A stretch of DNA of 64,000 bases from Bacteroidales bacterium (GTDB lineage: Bacteria > Bacteroidota > Bacteroidia > Bacteroidales > UBA932). Under the pieces are notes generated by a model. The model had not been told where the DNA came from and ran no database searches. It saw only the letters and a list, made by a program, of their open reading frames with translations. Position numbers and translations under genes: made by a program. Below are positions 55,497-64,000 of the stretch, piece by piece (the stretch's first letter is position 1; every line of letters begins with the position of its first letter). The stretch is from assembly GCA_017477245.1 (NCBI GenBank), contig JAFUWY010000035.1, positions 17,152 to 81,151 on the forward strand, written 5' to 3'.

Positions 55497-58484
55497 TTAT
55501 TGCAGGAGGGTTTCCTTGAATTCGATCTCTACGATGCGCAGCTCGTTGTTGGGCTCGCCGGCGCCCTTGGCCTTGAAGAGGTCCAGCTCGCCGGCTGCCG
55601 GCGCCACCACCTCCACGATGCCGCTGAAGGCATCCTGCTCGGTGGCGGAGCCCTTCAGGCGCAGGGTGATCTCGCGCGTGGTCACGGGCTTGACCGGGAT
55701 GTGGACGTAGCCCAGGCTCTGGGGCGTCTCGCCGCTCCAGATGAGCTCCTCGCCCGCCCAGATCTCGATCGGGTAGGAGCGCATGCGCCAGCCGGTGAAC
55801 TTGACGCAGATGTCGTCGATCGTGGCCATGCGGCCCAACCGGTAGGTGATCCAGCCCGTGCTGAGCTTGCCGTCGTTGGTCCACTCGCTGAGCTCGTTGT
55901 CGTCCCAGCTTGCGGCGACCTTGTCGGCGTTGGCGCCGGCTGTTGCACCGACGATCTCCACGTCGACCGCCCGGTCGATGTAGGACGGCGTGCGGGGCGT
56001 CTCGCCGCGGTCCAGCCGCGCCGCGAGGTGGTCACCAGGGATATAAGTCGACAGACCGCCCTTCACCTCAAACGGAATGGTCTCCAGGGAGATGGAGGCG
56101 CCCTTGAGGCCCTCGGCGCTCGCCGTGAGCGTAATCTTGCCGGCCGTCGTCGTGGAGCGGAGGATCGCGCGGTTCACGCCGCACTCCACCGGGAAGTCCT
56201 TCGCGAGGATGTCGTTGTCCGGACCCTGCGCGATGCCGCCGCGCCACTCCGCGGGGCCCTGCAGGTCGTAGTGGATCATGTCGTTCGCCAGCGGACAGCG
56301 GCGGCCCTGCGCGTCGACGACCTCGATCTGGACGAGGGCCACATCGGCCCCATCGGCCTTCCAGCCGCTCGGGTTCTCGATCTTCGTCAGTTTCAGGGCG
56401 GCCGGGGAGCCGGCCGTCTCGAGCGCATAGCGCGCGACGGCCTTGCCGCCGTTGTAGCCCACCGCCTCCAGCTTGCCGGGGGCGAAAGCCACGTCCTTGT
56501 AAGTAAAGAGGAACTGATACTGCTGCTCGGGGGCAGGGAGCTCACGACCGTTCAGATAGAGTTTGACCGTCTCTGTATTGGATACTACGTACACGGGCTT
56601 CACGGTCCCGGCATCGTAGTTCCAGTGACCCACGATATAAATATGGGGTCTCTCGATATCCACCCAGCCGTCCCACATCACCTGATGGGCGAAGTAGGTG
56701 TCCTTCGGGATGCGGAGCGGGTCGACGTTGCCGCTGCGGCGGTAGTTCTCCACGCCGCGGAAGTGGGTGTTGGAGTCGGAGAAGATGATCTTGACGCCGC
56801 CGCTGCTCACGCGCTTGCCCGTGCCCGGGCGCTCGCGCCAGTAGTCGTACCAGCGCGCCACGTGCTCCACCACGAAGTTGTCCTGGTTGTGATTGTAAGG
56901 GGCGGAACTGCCTGGTACATAGGCGTTCTTCTCGGCGGACCAGACCATGTTGCCGCCTTCGCCCTCCTTGTGGCCCGGGTAGGACCAGTCGTCCCAGTAC
57001 TTGCGGAGCGCCTCGTCGCGGCAGTACTCCATGGCCCAGAAGGGGGAGTGGGCGCTCTTGTTGATATAGAGCATCTCGCCGCCGTACTCGGCCTCGCGGA
57101 TGTCCAGCATCTCGCGCGAGCCGATCGCCCGGCCGCCGTAGAAGTCGTATCGGTCGCGGATCTCCCGCATCTCGAGCATGTGCTCGCGGCTGATCGATTC
57201 GTTGCCGCACTCGTAGTAGATGATCGAAGGGTTGTTGCGGTTGTAGATGATGGCGTCGCGCATCAGCTCCTTGCGCTGCTCCCACTGCTGGCCGAAGCAA
57301 TCTTTCTCTGCATCGCCGGCCTGCATGGACATCATCAGGCCCACGCGGTCGCAGGATTCGACGTCCTGCTTCCAGGGCGTCACGTGCATCCAGCGCACGG
57401 TATTCGCGTTCTGCTCCACCATCAGGCCGTTGGAATAGTCGCTCAGCCACGCCGGCACGCTCATGCCCAGCGCCGGCCACTCGTTGGAGGTGCGCTGCGC
57501 GAAGCCCTTGACCTGCAGCACGCGGTCGTTGATCCAGATCTTGCCTTCGGCGAAACGCGTCTTGCGGAAGCCCGTGCGCGTGGTGACTTCGTCCACGACC
57601 TTGCCGTCCACGACCAGGCAGGTCTTGACATCATACAGATAGCCGTAACCCCAGCTCCAGAAATGAAGCCCCTCCACGGGAGCCTCGGCGCAGAGCGTCG
57701 CCGTCGCGCCGGCCGCTACCGTCACGGGCTCGCTCCCGAAGGTCTTCAGGACCGTGCCGTCGCGGTCGATCAGGGCCACGCGGTACTCCGCCGCCTGCGG
57801 CTTGCCGGTCTCGTTGCGGACCTCGGACTCCGCGTGGAGCAGCGCCGTGCGCGCTGCCACGCGGATGTCAGCCGCGTAGATGTATACGCCCGTCGTGCCC
57901 AGGTTGCTGTAGAGCGGCAGGGTCTGGTAAAGCTTATCCGTCACATGCAGCCACACGTTCTTCGGCAGGCCGCCGTAGTTGGCGTTGAAATTCTTGTTGG
58001 ACCACTGGTACTTGACGCCCGTGCTGCGCTCGGCGTAGTCCCAGTTGTTGTCCACCCGCACGGCGATGACGTTTGCTCCGGGCTTCACATACGGGGTGAG
58101 ATCAAAGCCGAACGCCATCACGCCGTTCTCATGCTGGCCGACCATCTTGCCGTTCACGTACACGTCCACGCCCTGGCGGGCGCCTTCGAATTCGATGAAT
58201 ACCTTCTTGCCCTTCGTCTCCTTGGGGAGCACGAAATGCTTGCGGTACCACATCACCGTGTCGGTGAGGACGTGGATGTCCACCTTGAAAGCTTCATCTT
58301 CGTTGAAGGCATGGGGGAGGGTGACCTTCTGCCAGCCCCGGTCGTTGAAGCCGGGGGCTTTGGCGGCAGGGAAGTCGCCCACCTTGAGGAGCCAGTCGGA
58401 ATTGAAATTGTATTTCTCGCGCGCGCCGGCGCAGAGGGTGGCGAGGATCGCCATGGATACGACAAGCAGGAATTTTGGTCTCAT
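55497..58484 (-). CDS. GH2 glycoside hydrolase with C-terminal discoidin-like domain
   Basis: A 995-aa exported enzyme (signal peptide MRPKFLLVVSMAILATLCAG). The GH2 sandwich domain (MWYRKHFVLPKE, FEGARQGVDVYVNG) is followed by the Ig-like and barrel domains with acid/base E429 in YECGNES and a probable nucleophile E486 in FWAMEYCRD. After the barrel come a DUF4982-like Ig domain and, from about residue 850, a discoidin-like binding module (WDDNELSEWTNDG). Likely a beta-galactosidase or related exo-enzyme on RG-I side chains; the substrate is inferred from the locus. It is the first enzyme after susD, beyond a terminator. Confidence 0.85.
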   Translation of the reverse strand: MRPKFLLVVSMAILATLCAGAREKYNFNSDWLLKVGDFPAAKAPGFNDRGWQKVTLPHAFNEDEAFKVDIHVLTDTVMWYRKHFVLPKETKGKKVFIEFEGARQGVDVYVNGKMVGQHENGVMAFGFDLTPYVKPGANVIAVRVDNNWDYAERSTGVKYQWSNKNFNANYGGLPKNVWLHVTDKLYQTLPLYSNLGTTGVYIYAADIRVAARTALLHAESEVRNETGKPQAAEYRVALIDRDGTVLKTFGSEPVTVAAGATATLCAEAPVEGLHFWSWGYGYLYDVKTCLVVDGKVVDEVTTRTGFRKTRFAEGKIWINDRVLQVKGFAQRTSNEWPALGMSVPAWLSDYSNGLMVEQNANTVRWMHVTPWKQDVESCDRVGLMMSMQAGDAEKDCFGQQWEQRKELMRDAIIYNRNNPSIIYYECGNESISREHMLEMREIRDRYDFYGGRAIGSREMLDIREAEYGGEMLYINKSAHSPFWAMEYCRDEALRKYWDDWSYPGHKEGEGGNMVWSAEKNAYVPGSSAPYNHNQDNFVVEHVARWYDYWRERPGTGKRVSSGGVKIIFSDSNTHFRGVENYRRSGNVDPLRIPKDTYFAHQVMWDGWVDIERPHIYIVGHWNYDAGTVKPVYVVSNTETVKLYLNGRELPAPEQQYQFLFTYKDVAFAPGKLEAVGYNGGKAVARYALETAGSPAALKLTKIENPSGWKADGADVALVQIEVVDAQGRRCPLANDMIHYDLQGPAEWRGGIAQGPDNDILAKDFPVECGVNRAILRSTTTAGKITLTASAEGLKGASISLETIPFEVKGGLSTYIPGDHLAARLDRGETPRTPSYIDRAVDVEIVGATAGANADKVAASWDDNELSEWTNDGKLSTGWITYRLGRMATIDDICVKFTGWRMRSYPIEIWAGEELIWSGETPQSLGYVHIPVKPVTTREITLRLKGSATEQDAFSGIVEVVAPAAGELDLFKAKGAGEPNNELRIVEIEFKETLLQ

Positions 58485-58537
58485 TGGCATGCGGTTGATT
58501 CCGCTAATGTAGCGATTTCTCGCCGGAAAAACAAAAT

Positions 58538-58565
58538 AGGGGGACGGCCTTCAGACCGTCCCCCT
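58538..58565 (-). terminator. Terminator after susD
   Basis: AGGGGGACGG (58538-58547) and CCGTCCCCCT (58556-58565) form a perfect 10-bp stem with an 8-nt loop, followed on the minus strand by ATTTTGTTTTT. It lies 29 bp after the susD stop and would cap susCD messages, giving more transporter than enzyme transcript. Confidence 0.8.
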
Positions 58566-58593
58566 GTCAGTACGTGCGTTATTCGCAGCCCGA

Positions 58594-60807
58594 TTACTTA
58601 TTGGGGCTGTTGAATCCGTAGCCATTCTTCAGGCCGGTGGTGAGACAGGTCGTCTCGTTCATCGGCATGAGATAGATCGGAGCCTTCTTGGCCGCGTAGT
58701 CAGCATCGGTATAACCGCACATGAACTCGCTGCTCCACTGAGCCTCGACAGCGGGGCTGTACTCCTCTCCGAGGCTCTTGAGGGTGTAAGTGCCAGAACC
58801 CCAAGCGGTCTTCGTGTAGCCGCGTGCCTCGAGGGCCTTTGCCTCGGCGGAGTCGGGATCGATGTAACGGAACAGACCCTGAATGGCGACGTTGGTGTTG
58901 TCCATCACGATAGCTCCCTTCTTTCCATCTTCCTCGGCAACTGCATTCCAATCGTCGTGCTGTCCACGCCAGCCCGGGACCAGCAGGCCGTACTCGTCGG
59001 TGCCCTCGGTCAGGCCGGCAGGCGTCTGCATGGTCAGGCGGTAACCGAGGATTTCCTTGGCATTCAGTGTCTTGATCCAGATCCAGTCAGGGTACTGGTT
59101 CCCGTTGTCGAACTGGACGTAGCCGTTTTTGCGGAGTTCGGCCATCTGGTCAACCAGTTGCTTGCGGAACTCGTAGGCGACATGCGGGAGCTTCCCGGTG
59201 CGGATCAGGTCGAAGCGGCGGTTGGTCTCGCCGACGAACTCGAGTTTGCGCTCCTCGATGACAGCCTCATAGAGGTCACCGTCCACGGAAGCGAGCAGTT
59301 CGGAGAACTTGGCATCCTGGATATCGTCGGCGAAGGCGCGGTCGTGAATCTTGCGGAGTTCGGTCGTGGCCTTGGCGTTGTCACCGTTCACGGCGTAGGC
59401 TTCGGCAAGCATCAGGATGATGTCGGCCTGGCGCATGTAGACATAGTTGATGCCGGAAAAGAGTTGGCGGGCATCCGGATTGACCTGACGGTTGAGGTCG
59501 TACTTGTTCATGCCGATACCAATGGTAAGTCTGTTGGACAGGGCATAGGTGTAGATTGCTTCTACACCGGAACCGTTGGAGCCGGTCACGTTGACGGAGG
59601 CATCACGACGCATATCCTGCGGGTCGAACATGCCGTAGAAGACGGCGGGATAGGTGCAGGTCTGGGCATTGGCCTTCGGCGGGTATGCAGGCGAACCACC
59701 ACTGCTGCCGCGTCCGAAGTTGTAGGCGATACGGCTGTTGCCATTCTGCTCTTTGATGGACCATTCGAAGATGCTCTCCTCGGGCATGATCTGTTTGGTG
59801 ACCTGGTCGAAGTAGTACTGGAACGGGTTGCCGTAGGTGCGACCTTCCTTGTCAGAACGCGGGTCGACGGTGGTCAGGGAAGCACCGGCAGGCTGGTTGA
59901 CACCCTTCTCAAGATAAGGAATAGCCTTGGTATAGAATTTCTTCCAGTCGCTGCGTCGGCCGTAGCTGGCGTTGCGGGCAGGATCTTCACCCCAGGTCTC
60001 GAAGGAAATGGCTTTGCCGTCGATATCCGTGTAGAAGGCCATGCCTCCTTCGAGGTCGGTACGGCGGGTCTGGAAACCGGCAGCCCAGAAGCAGAGTCGT
60101 CCGATCAGACCGTCGGCGTAGTTGCGGGTCATCTGGTCCGGCAGGTGGCTCTGCTCACCGATGGCGTACATCCATTTCTCAGCCTTCTCCATGGCGGCGA
60201 TCTCACTCTCGAGGATGTAGTCACGGTTGGTCAGTTCCTTGATGTCCTGGCCCAATTCTTCCTCGGTATAATAGATCACGTCTCCCCAGTGGATGATAAG
60301 TTCGAGATACATTGTGGCGCGCATGGCATAGGCCTGGCCGAGCAGGTCGGACCAGTCGTTGGGAGCGGTGGCGATGATCTCGTCATAGTCAGACAGCGCC
60401 TGGATGTTGGCGATGACCTGGTTGCAGCGGTTGATGGCGCTGTAGAAGGTATTCCAGTTGCCACCGGGCACGCTACCGTCGTTAATGTTGTAATTTTCAA
60501 CGGTATAGGAGGGTTGCCCGCCATAGAGTTGGGCAGCGCCGACCAGGGCGGCAACCATGCCGACCGAGCAGCGCTCCGTATCGGAGCCGATATCGTCGAA
60601 ATTGGTCGGAAGACCGCTGGTATAGGACCCGGTCACGGTATTGTAGGCCCCGAGCATGACGGTCTTGCCGGTCTCATAACTGGAGAAGACGAAGTCGGCA
60701 TCTACCGTCGAAGGGGAAGAGGCACTCAGGAAGTTCTGGCAGGACACGACGGAAGCGCCGGCCAGGACGGCCATCATCAGATGAAATATCTTTTTCATTG
60801 TCTTCAT
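58594..60807 (-). CDS. SusD/RagB-family glycan-binding lipoprotein
   Basis: A 737-aa surface lipoprotein with leader MKKIFHLMMAVLAGASVVSC, the cysteine being the lipidation site. It shows the SusD fold: SusD-like N-terminal region (YNTVTGSY, NRCNQVIANIQ), AMRATMYLELIIHWGDV, and the C-terminal EERKLEFVGETNRRFDLIRTGK hallmark. At 737 aa it is longer than the usual 500-650. It captures oligosaccharides at the outer surface and forms the lid on the SusC channel encoded 6 bp upstream. Confidence 0.95.
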   Translation of the reverse strand: MKTMKKIFHLMMAVLAGASVVSCQNFLSASSPSTVDADFVFSSYETGKTVMLGAYNTVTGSYTSGLPTNFDDIGSDTERCSVGMVAALVGAAQLYGGQPSYTVENYNINDGSVPGGNWNTFYSAINRCNQVIANIQALSDYDEIIATAPNDWSDLLGQAYAMRATMYLELIIHWGDVIYYTEEELGQDIKELTNRDYILESEIAAMEKAEKWMYAIGEQSHLPDQMTRNYADGLIGRLCFWAAGFQTRRTDLEGGMAFYTDIDGKAISFETWGEDPARNASYGRRSDWKKFYTKAIPYLEKGVNQPAGASLTTVDPRSDKEGRTYGNPFQYYFDQVTKQIMPEESIFEWSIKEQNGNSRIAYNFGRGSSGGSPAYPPKANAQTCTYPAVFYGMFDPQDMRRDASVNVTGSNGSGVEAIYTYALSNRLTIGIGMNKYDLNRQVNPDARQLFSGINYVYMRQADIILMLAEAYAVNGDNAKATTELRKIHDRAFADDIQDAKFSELLASVDGDLYEAVIEERKLEFVGETNRRFDLIRTGKLPHVAYEFRKQLVDQMAELRKNGYVQFDNGNQYPDWIWIKTLNAKEILGYRLTMQTPAGLTEGTDEYGLLVPGWRGQHDDWNAVAEEDGKKGAIVMDNTNVAIQGLFRYIDPDSAEAKALEARGYTKTAWGSGTYTLKSLGEEYSPAVEAQWSSEFMCGYTDADYAAKKAPIYLMPMNETTCLTTGLKNGYGFNSPNK

Positions 60808-60813
60808 GCTTTT

Positions 60814-63800
60814 TTAGAAAGTGATGTTCAGACCGAAGGTGTAGGTGCGGGCCATCGGGTAATTGCCGTTGTCTACGCCCGGGGTCGTACTGCTGGAGAT
60901 GTTGACTTCGGGGTTGAGTCCGGTGTACTTGGTCAAGGTGAAGAGGTTGGTGGCGGTCACATAGGCGCGCAGGTTCTTCATGCCGATCTTCTGGGAGATG
61001 TTGGAAGGGATCGTGTAGCCGATCGTGAGGTTCTTCAGGCGCAGGAAGGAAGCCGGCTCAAGATACTTGTCCACAAGCATGCCGACCATGGAAGTCGGGG
61101 TCCAGTATTTGGCATTGGCATTCATCTTGGCAAGTTCGGTCGGGTCGGAAACGAACTCCAACTCTCCGTTGTTCCAGCGGTAAGGGCTATAGGCATCCTT
61201 GACGAAGGCCAGGCGGTTGGCGCCGAAACGGTTGTTCTTGGAGCCATAGAGGTTGGTCAGGGCAGGGACGTTCATGATGTAGCCGCCGAGGACATAGTTG
61301 AACGCGGCGTTGAAGTCGAGGTTCTTCCAGCGGCCGCTCAAGGCGAAGGAGCCGGAAGCCGGCGGGACCATGCACCCGAAGGTGTAGGAGTCAAGGTTCG
61401 TGATCTTGTCATCAGGGCCGCCGTCGGCTGCGCCGTGGAGGTCCTTGAGCTTAAGCGCACCCGGGAAGGCAGTCTGGCCGGCAGGCCGGTTGAAACTGGT
61501 CCAGTAGGAATCTTCCGCCCAGTCGGGAATGCCCTCTTTCAGGGTGTAGACCCCCGTGGCGGGATCGTAGTCGAAATCGTCCACGGTATACCAGCCGTCA
61601 TAGGCGTAGGCCGTGACCATACCCATCGGTTTACCCTCCTCGATGAAGAATTCGGCAGGGTTGTTGGGACGGTGCTCGGAGTTGGCCCAGGAGCCGAAGT
61701 GCGTCGAAGTGACGGCCGGGTCGATGTACTCGACACGGTTGGCGTTGTACTGGAACACGAGGTTGGCGCGCAGGGTGAAGTCGTGGTTGCGGACGATGTC
61801 GCCGCCGACGGTTAGCTCGATACCCTTGTTGGAGATGGTGCCGAGGTTCTGGTACTGGGTGCTGTAGCCAGAGGCACCGTTGACTGGCGTGCTCATCAGC
61901 AGGCCGTCGGTGACCATCCAGTAACCCTCGATGCTACCGTAGATACGCTCCTTGAGGAAACCGAAGTCAATACCCAAGTTGGCCGTGGAAGTCGCCTCCC
62001 AGCGGAGGCTCGGGTTCTGCATCTGGCTGCCAGGGTAGTAGGCCTGGCCGTAGTCGTTCTCCGTGTTGTCGCGGGTCGTACTCACGGTGGAGTTGGTGTT
62101 GCCGCTCAGGGACCAGGTCTCACGCCAGAGGTTGGCGTCGATGTTGTCGGAGCCGGAGATACCGTAGGAGAGCCGGAGCTTCAGGTTGGAGAGCCAGCTG
62201 TGGGTGTCTGCCATGAACGGCTCGTCGATGACGCGCCAGGCGAAAGCCGCGGAGGGGAAGTAACCCCAGCGGTTGTTCGGGGCGAAGTTGGCGGAGCCGT
62301 CGGCGCGGAACGTCAGCGTGAACAGGTACTTGTCCATCAGCGTGTAGTTGGCGCGGCTGAAGAAGGAGACTACGCGGCCTGGCGTGTTGTATCCGGTACT
62401 GAAGGTGAAGTCCTTGGTGTACTGGTTCAGGAAGGCGAAGGTGCGCTCCCGGTCGAAGTTCTCCGGATACTCGTAGCCGTAGAAGTACATGTTGGAACCG
62501 TTCGAGGTCCGGATTTCGTTGCCGACCATGATGTCGGCGCGGTGGTTCTGGCTCTTGAACGGAATCTGGTACTGGGCCGTCGTGGTCCAGTTCAGGCGGC
62601 TGCTCTCGGAGCGGCGAAGGCTGGCGGAGCGGGTCTCGTTGCCGTAGCCTTTATTGAAGGTTTCCGTGCGGCCGAAGCCTTTGTTCAAGCCAAGCTCTGT
62701 GCGGAGGGTCAGGCCCTCGACCGGACGCCAGTTGATGGCACCGATGCCCCGGAAATTGTGGCTGATGTTAGCCGGCTCTTCATTGTATGTGAGTTCGACC
62801 GGGTTGTTGGCCGTATTGACATAGGACAAGCCGTTACCGAAGCCATTGTAGTTGTTGGGCTCCGGTCCTAACGGCTCCACGGGGCGATACTGATAGGCGT
62901 TTCCCTGTCGGCTATTGCCTTGGCTGGTGGAGTTGTTGTAAGAGATATTCAGATCCAGATCGAGGTTGCTTGTGAGCTTCTGCGTGCTCTTGATCGAGGC
63001 GTTGATCCGGCGGAACCAGGAGTTGATGACCGTACCGTCATCGTACATGTAGTTGAGGTTGAACATTGTACGGTTACGGCTGGTGCCCGTGCTGACGGAC
63101 AGGTTGTGGCTGTGGGAAACGGCGGTCTTGAGCAGGTCTTCCTGCCAGTTATGCGAGGGCTGTCCTGCATAACGGGAGAAAGTGTTGCCATAGTTAGCTC
63201 CGATGCCGAAGAATTTCAGCATATCCGTATAGTCAGAGAGGCTGTAGTCGCGTGCATACCCGAGGGTGAACTTCAGGTAGTCCTCGGCGTCGAGCACGTC
63301 GTAGATCTGCGTGGAGGAATCCCGGACCTGGACATAACCGTTGTAGGAAACGGTCGTCTGGCCCTCGATGGCGCTCTTCGTCGTGACGAGGATAACGCCG
63401 GCGGCGCCGCGGCTACCGTAGATGGCGGTGGAAGCGGCGTCCTTGAGGACGTTGATGCTCTTGATCTGGTCGGCGGGGATGTCGGTCAGGCTGGATACCG
63501 GGAAGCCGTCCACCAGGATCAGCGGGTCGTTGGAACGGGAGATGGACTTGGAACCGCGGACGCGGATAGTCGGAGCGGAGCCCGGGGATTGGCTGCCCAC
63601 GGAGACGACCACGCCGGCCATCTTGCCCTGCAGGGCCTCCGCCACGTTGGAGACGGGGATCTCGAGATCCTTGCTTCCGACGGCGGCGACAGAGCCGGTC
63701 AGGTCCTTGACCTTGACGGAGCCGTAACCGATGACCACGGTCTCTTCGAGCATCTCCGCATCGTCGGAGAGCGTGAAGTCGTAAACGTTCTTGCCGGCGA

Positions 63801-64000
63801 CCACGGTGAAGGTCTGGTCCACGTAGCCGATGCAGGAGACGGTGAGATTGGAACCTGCGGGGACGGAGAGTTCGTACTTGCCGTCCAGATTGGTGACTGC
63901 GCCGGTGGTGGTGCCGGGGATCATCACGCTTGCGCCGATGACGGGCTGGCCGGACAGGTCAACAATCGTTCCCGAGATTTTCTGCTGGGCGAACGCAATC
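60814..64000 (-). CDS. SusC/RagA-family TonB-dependent outer-membrane transporter (5' end outside window)
   Basis: 1062 codons are in the window; the signal peptide start is missing, with the frame open through 64000 (IAFAQQKISGTIVDLSGQP). The carboxypeptidase-like regulatory domain (GTIVDLSGQPVIGASVMIPG, NLDGKYELSVPAG) is followed by the plug (LEETVVIGYGSVKVKDLTGS, ILVDGFPVSS, IKSINVLKDAASTAIYGSRG) and the 22-strand barrel ending in TYTFGLNITF. It imports the oligosaccharide bound by SusD using TonB energy. The plug shows the complete SusC signature. It should be the first gene of the locus or follow its regulator outside the window. Confidence 0.96.
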   Translation of the reverse strand, partial: IAFAQQKISGTIVDLSGQPVIGASVMIPGTTTGAVTNLDGKYELSVPAGSNLTVSCIGYVDQTFTVVAGKNVYDFTLSDDAEMLEETVVIGYGSVKVKDLTGSVAAVGSKDLEIPVSNVAEALQGKMAGVVVSVGSQSPGSAPTIRVRGSKSISRSNDPLILVDGFPVSSLTDIPADQIKSINVLKDAASTAIYGSRGAAGVILVTTKSAIEGQTTVSYNGYVQVRDSSTQIYDVLDAEDYLKFTLGYARDYSLSDYTDMLKFFGIGANYGNTFSRYAGQPSHNWQEDLLKTAVSHSHNLSVSTGTSRNRTMFNLNYMYDDGTVINSWFRRINASIKSTQKLTSNLDLDLNISYNNSTSQGNSRQGNAYQYRPVEPLGPEPNNYNGFGNGLSYVNTANNPVELTYNEEPANISHNFRGIGAINWRPVEGLTLRTELGLNKGFGRTETFNKGYGNETRSASLRRSESSRLNWTTTAQYQIPFKSQNHRADIMVGNEIRTSNGSNMYFYGYEYPENFDRERTFAFLNQYTKDFTFSTGYNTPGRVVSFFSRANYTLMDKYLFTLTFRADGSANFAPNNRWGYFPSAAFAWRVIDEPFMADTHSWLSNLKLRLSYGISGSDNIDANLWRETWSLSGNTNSTVSTTRDNTENDYGQAYYPGSQMQNPSLRWEATSTANLGIDFGFLKERIYGSIEGYWMVTDGLLMSTPVNGASGYSTQYQNLGTISNKGIELTVGGDIVRNHDFTLRANLVFQYNANRVEYIDPAVTSTHFGSWANSEHRPNNPAEFFIEEGKPMGMVTAYAYDGWYTVDDFDYDPATGVYTLKEGIPDWAEDSYWTSFNRPAGQTAFPGALKLKDLHGAADGGPDDKITNLDSYTFGCMVPPASGSFALSGRWKNLDFNAAFNYVLGGYIMNVPALTNLYGSKNNRFGANRLAFVKDAYSPYRWNNGELEFVSDPTELAKMNANAKYWTPTSMVGMLVDKYLEPASFLRLKNLTIGYTIPSNISQKIGMKNLRAYVTATNLFTLTKYTGLNPEVNISSSTTPGVDNGNYPMARTYTFGLNITF

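Overview
The window comes from a GC-rich member of the Bacteroidales (Bacteroidota). The evidence is a SusC/SusD pair at one end, many promoters with the Bacteroidota -7 box TAnnTTTG, the RHS and ParE protein types, and few Shine-Dalgarno sites. The enzyme set (pyruvate:ferredoxin oxidoreductase, pectin side-chain degradation) suggests an uncultured anaerobic gut or rumen lineage; naming it more closely would be guesswork. All genes are on the minus strand except one ferredoxin-esterase pair (13797-14930). No tRNA, rRNA, CRISPR or insertion sequence was seen.

Positions 1-16.5 kb are mostly housekeeping. They hold the start of an FKBP-type isomerase, the TldE/TldD protease pair, a zeta-toxin-like P-loop kinase, PepD, an LpxL-type acyltransferase, a POT peptide transporter, the S6-S18-L9 ribosomal operon, an MsbA-like exporter, ParE with a DUF1573 protein, a 2[4Fe-4S] ferredoxin with an esterase, and an unusual LysR-HTH/amidohydrolase fusion. 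Positions 16.6-24.1 kb form one operon (acyl-CoA/ACP ligase, FabH, FabF, EtfB, EtfA, acyl-CoA dehydrogenase) with a promoter box at one end and a terminator at the other. An M16 peptidase and PFOR follow up to 30.7 kb.

Positions 30.9-64 kb are a polysaccharide utilization locus aimed at rhamnogalacturonan I (pectin backbone and galactan side chains). Read in the direction of transcription it encodes SusC (cut by the window edge), SusD, a GH2, a DUF6250-like anchored protein, two GH28s, a PL22-like lyase, a second GH2, a PL11-CE12-CE12 fusion and a GH106-GH105 fusion. Together these would cut the backbone, deacetylate it, strip galactose and rhamnose, and hydrolyse galacturonic-acid ends.

The most striking feature is a 9-kb polymorphic-toxin island (45737-54778) sitting inside this locus, in the same orientation and with only 18 and 35 bp to the flanking PUL genes. 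It encodes a 2013-aa secreted RHS protein with a C-terminal putative metallopeptidase toxin, an adjacent lipoprotein as probable immunity protein, a promoterless spare cassette (RHS core end plus a different HExxH toxin tip) and a second probable immunity gene. The spare cassette and the main gene share a 695-bp near-identical, indel-free direct repeat, which is the layout needed for toxin-tip replacement by recombination. Two families of short palindromic repeats have also inserted in frame into coding genes (tldD and a GH2).
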